From Stenopsyche tienmushanensis (taxonomy: Eukaryota; Arthropoda; Insecta; Trichoptera; Stenopsychidae), in the NCBI GenBank assembly GCA_008973525.1, contig WACJ01000522.1:1612001-1676000 (forward strand): DNA of 64,000 nt. The letters are read 5' to 3'. Numbering within the stretch: position 1 is the stretch's first letter; each line of letters starts with the position of its first letter. The position numbers and the translations under genes are program-made. The notes below the pieces were generated by a model that made no database searches, was not told where the DNA came from, and saw only the letters and a program-made list of their open reading frames with translations. Below, one piece after another: positions 63,720 through 64,000 of this stretch.

Positions 63720-64000
63720 TAATACGAGTAAGTACGAGAGTTGTCCCAGAAGTACCCGACCTGACAAAAAAAAGCGCAAAAATTGTAAAAAATATATTTT
63801 TATATCTCAACATAGCTCTCCGATTCCATTATTCATTCGCTAACATTTTTTTACCTGTGAGTCATTTTTTTCCTTTTTAAGACAACCAATTAAAATTATC
63901 TCAAAGACATGCCTTTGCTTGCAGATAAAAATTTCTTCGCCTTCTTTGGAGTTGATTCGTCCCTTTCAGTCCATTATTTTAAACGTTATTTTGTCTCTCT
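63720..64000. mobile_element. Mariner-like element running off the right edge
   Basis: A terminus-like tacgagagttgtcccagaag and the following tatctcaacatagctctccga match the 14530-14660 fragment and the general layout of a mariner 3' end. The rest is outside the window. Confidence 0.4.

Overview
This window is nuclear DNA from an animal, almost certainly an insect. The genes carry spliceosomal introns with GT..AG ends, the intergenic DNA is AT-rich and full of DNA transposons, and two genes encode chitin-binding cuticle or matrix proteins (a Gasp/obstructor-C-type protein with three CBM14 domains and a second three-domain secreted protein). The order cannot be fixed from the sequence alone. 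Single-frame ORFs are poor guides here, so the genes below were assembled exon by exon from splice signals, phase and family homology.

Layout: (1) 168-1730 (+), the 3' end of a C2H2 zinc-finger gene whose 5' part lies outside the window. (2) 1.9-25 kb, a gene-poor transposon graveyard. It holds mariner, pogo/Tigger, hAT, piggyBac-like, R1-type LINE and solo-LTR-like sequences, several of them nested, plus a near-identical 1.3-kb inverted duplication (16934-18258 against 23440-24743). (3) 25.3-29.1 kb (+), a complete Ctr1 copper transporter with six coding exons, including a 27-nt micro-exon. (4) 31.9-32.6 kb (-), a complete four-exon Tctex1-type dynein light chain. (5) 34.65-40.55 kb (-), the complete 17-exon gene for the U5 snRNP GTPase EFTUD2/Snu114. 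(6) 44.4-45.5 kb (-), a decayed copy of a multi-copy transposon-like gene. (7) 46.07-47.56 kb (+), a secreted protein with three CBM14 domains. (8) 50.48-63.19 kb (-), Gasp, with a 9.5-kb first intron and two alternative terminal exons giving two different C-termini.

The host genes are unrelated housekeeping or cuticle functions (copper uptake, dynein cargo, splicing, chitin matrix) with no sign of an operon or gene cluster. The notable content is the transposon stratigraphy (hAT containing pogo containing an LTR; a (TCGAA)n-tailed repeat containing hAT containing an R1 LINE), MITEs placed in introns of EFTUD2, Ctr1 and Gasp, a perfect 20-bp hairpin in a Ctr1 intron, and the alternative Gasp tails. 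I found no convincing new multi-gene system, no CRISPR array, and no tRNA or rRNA gene.
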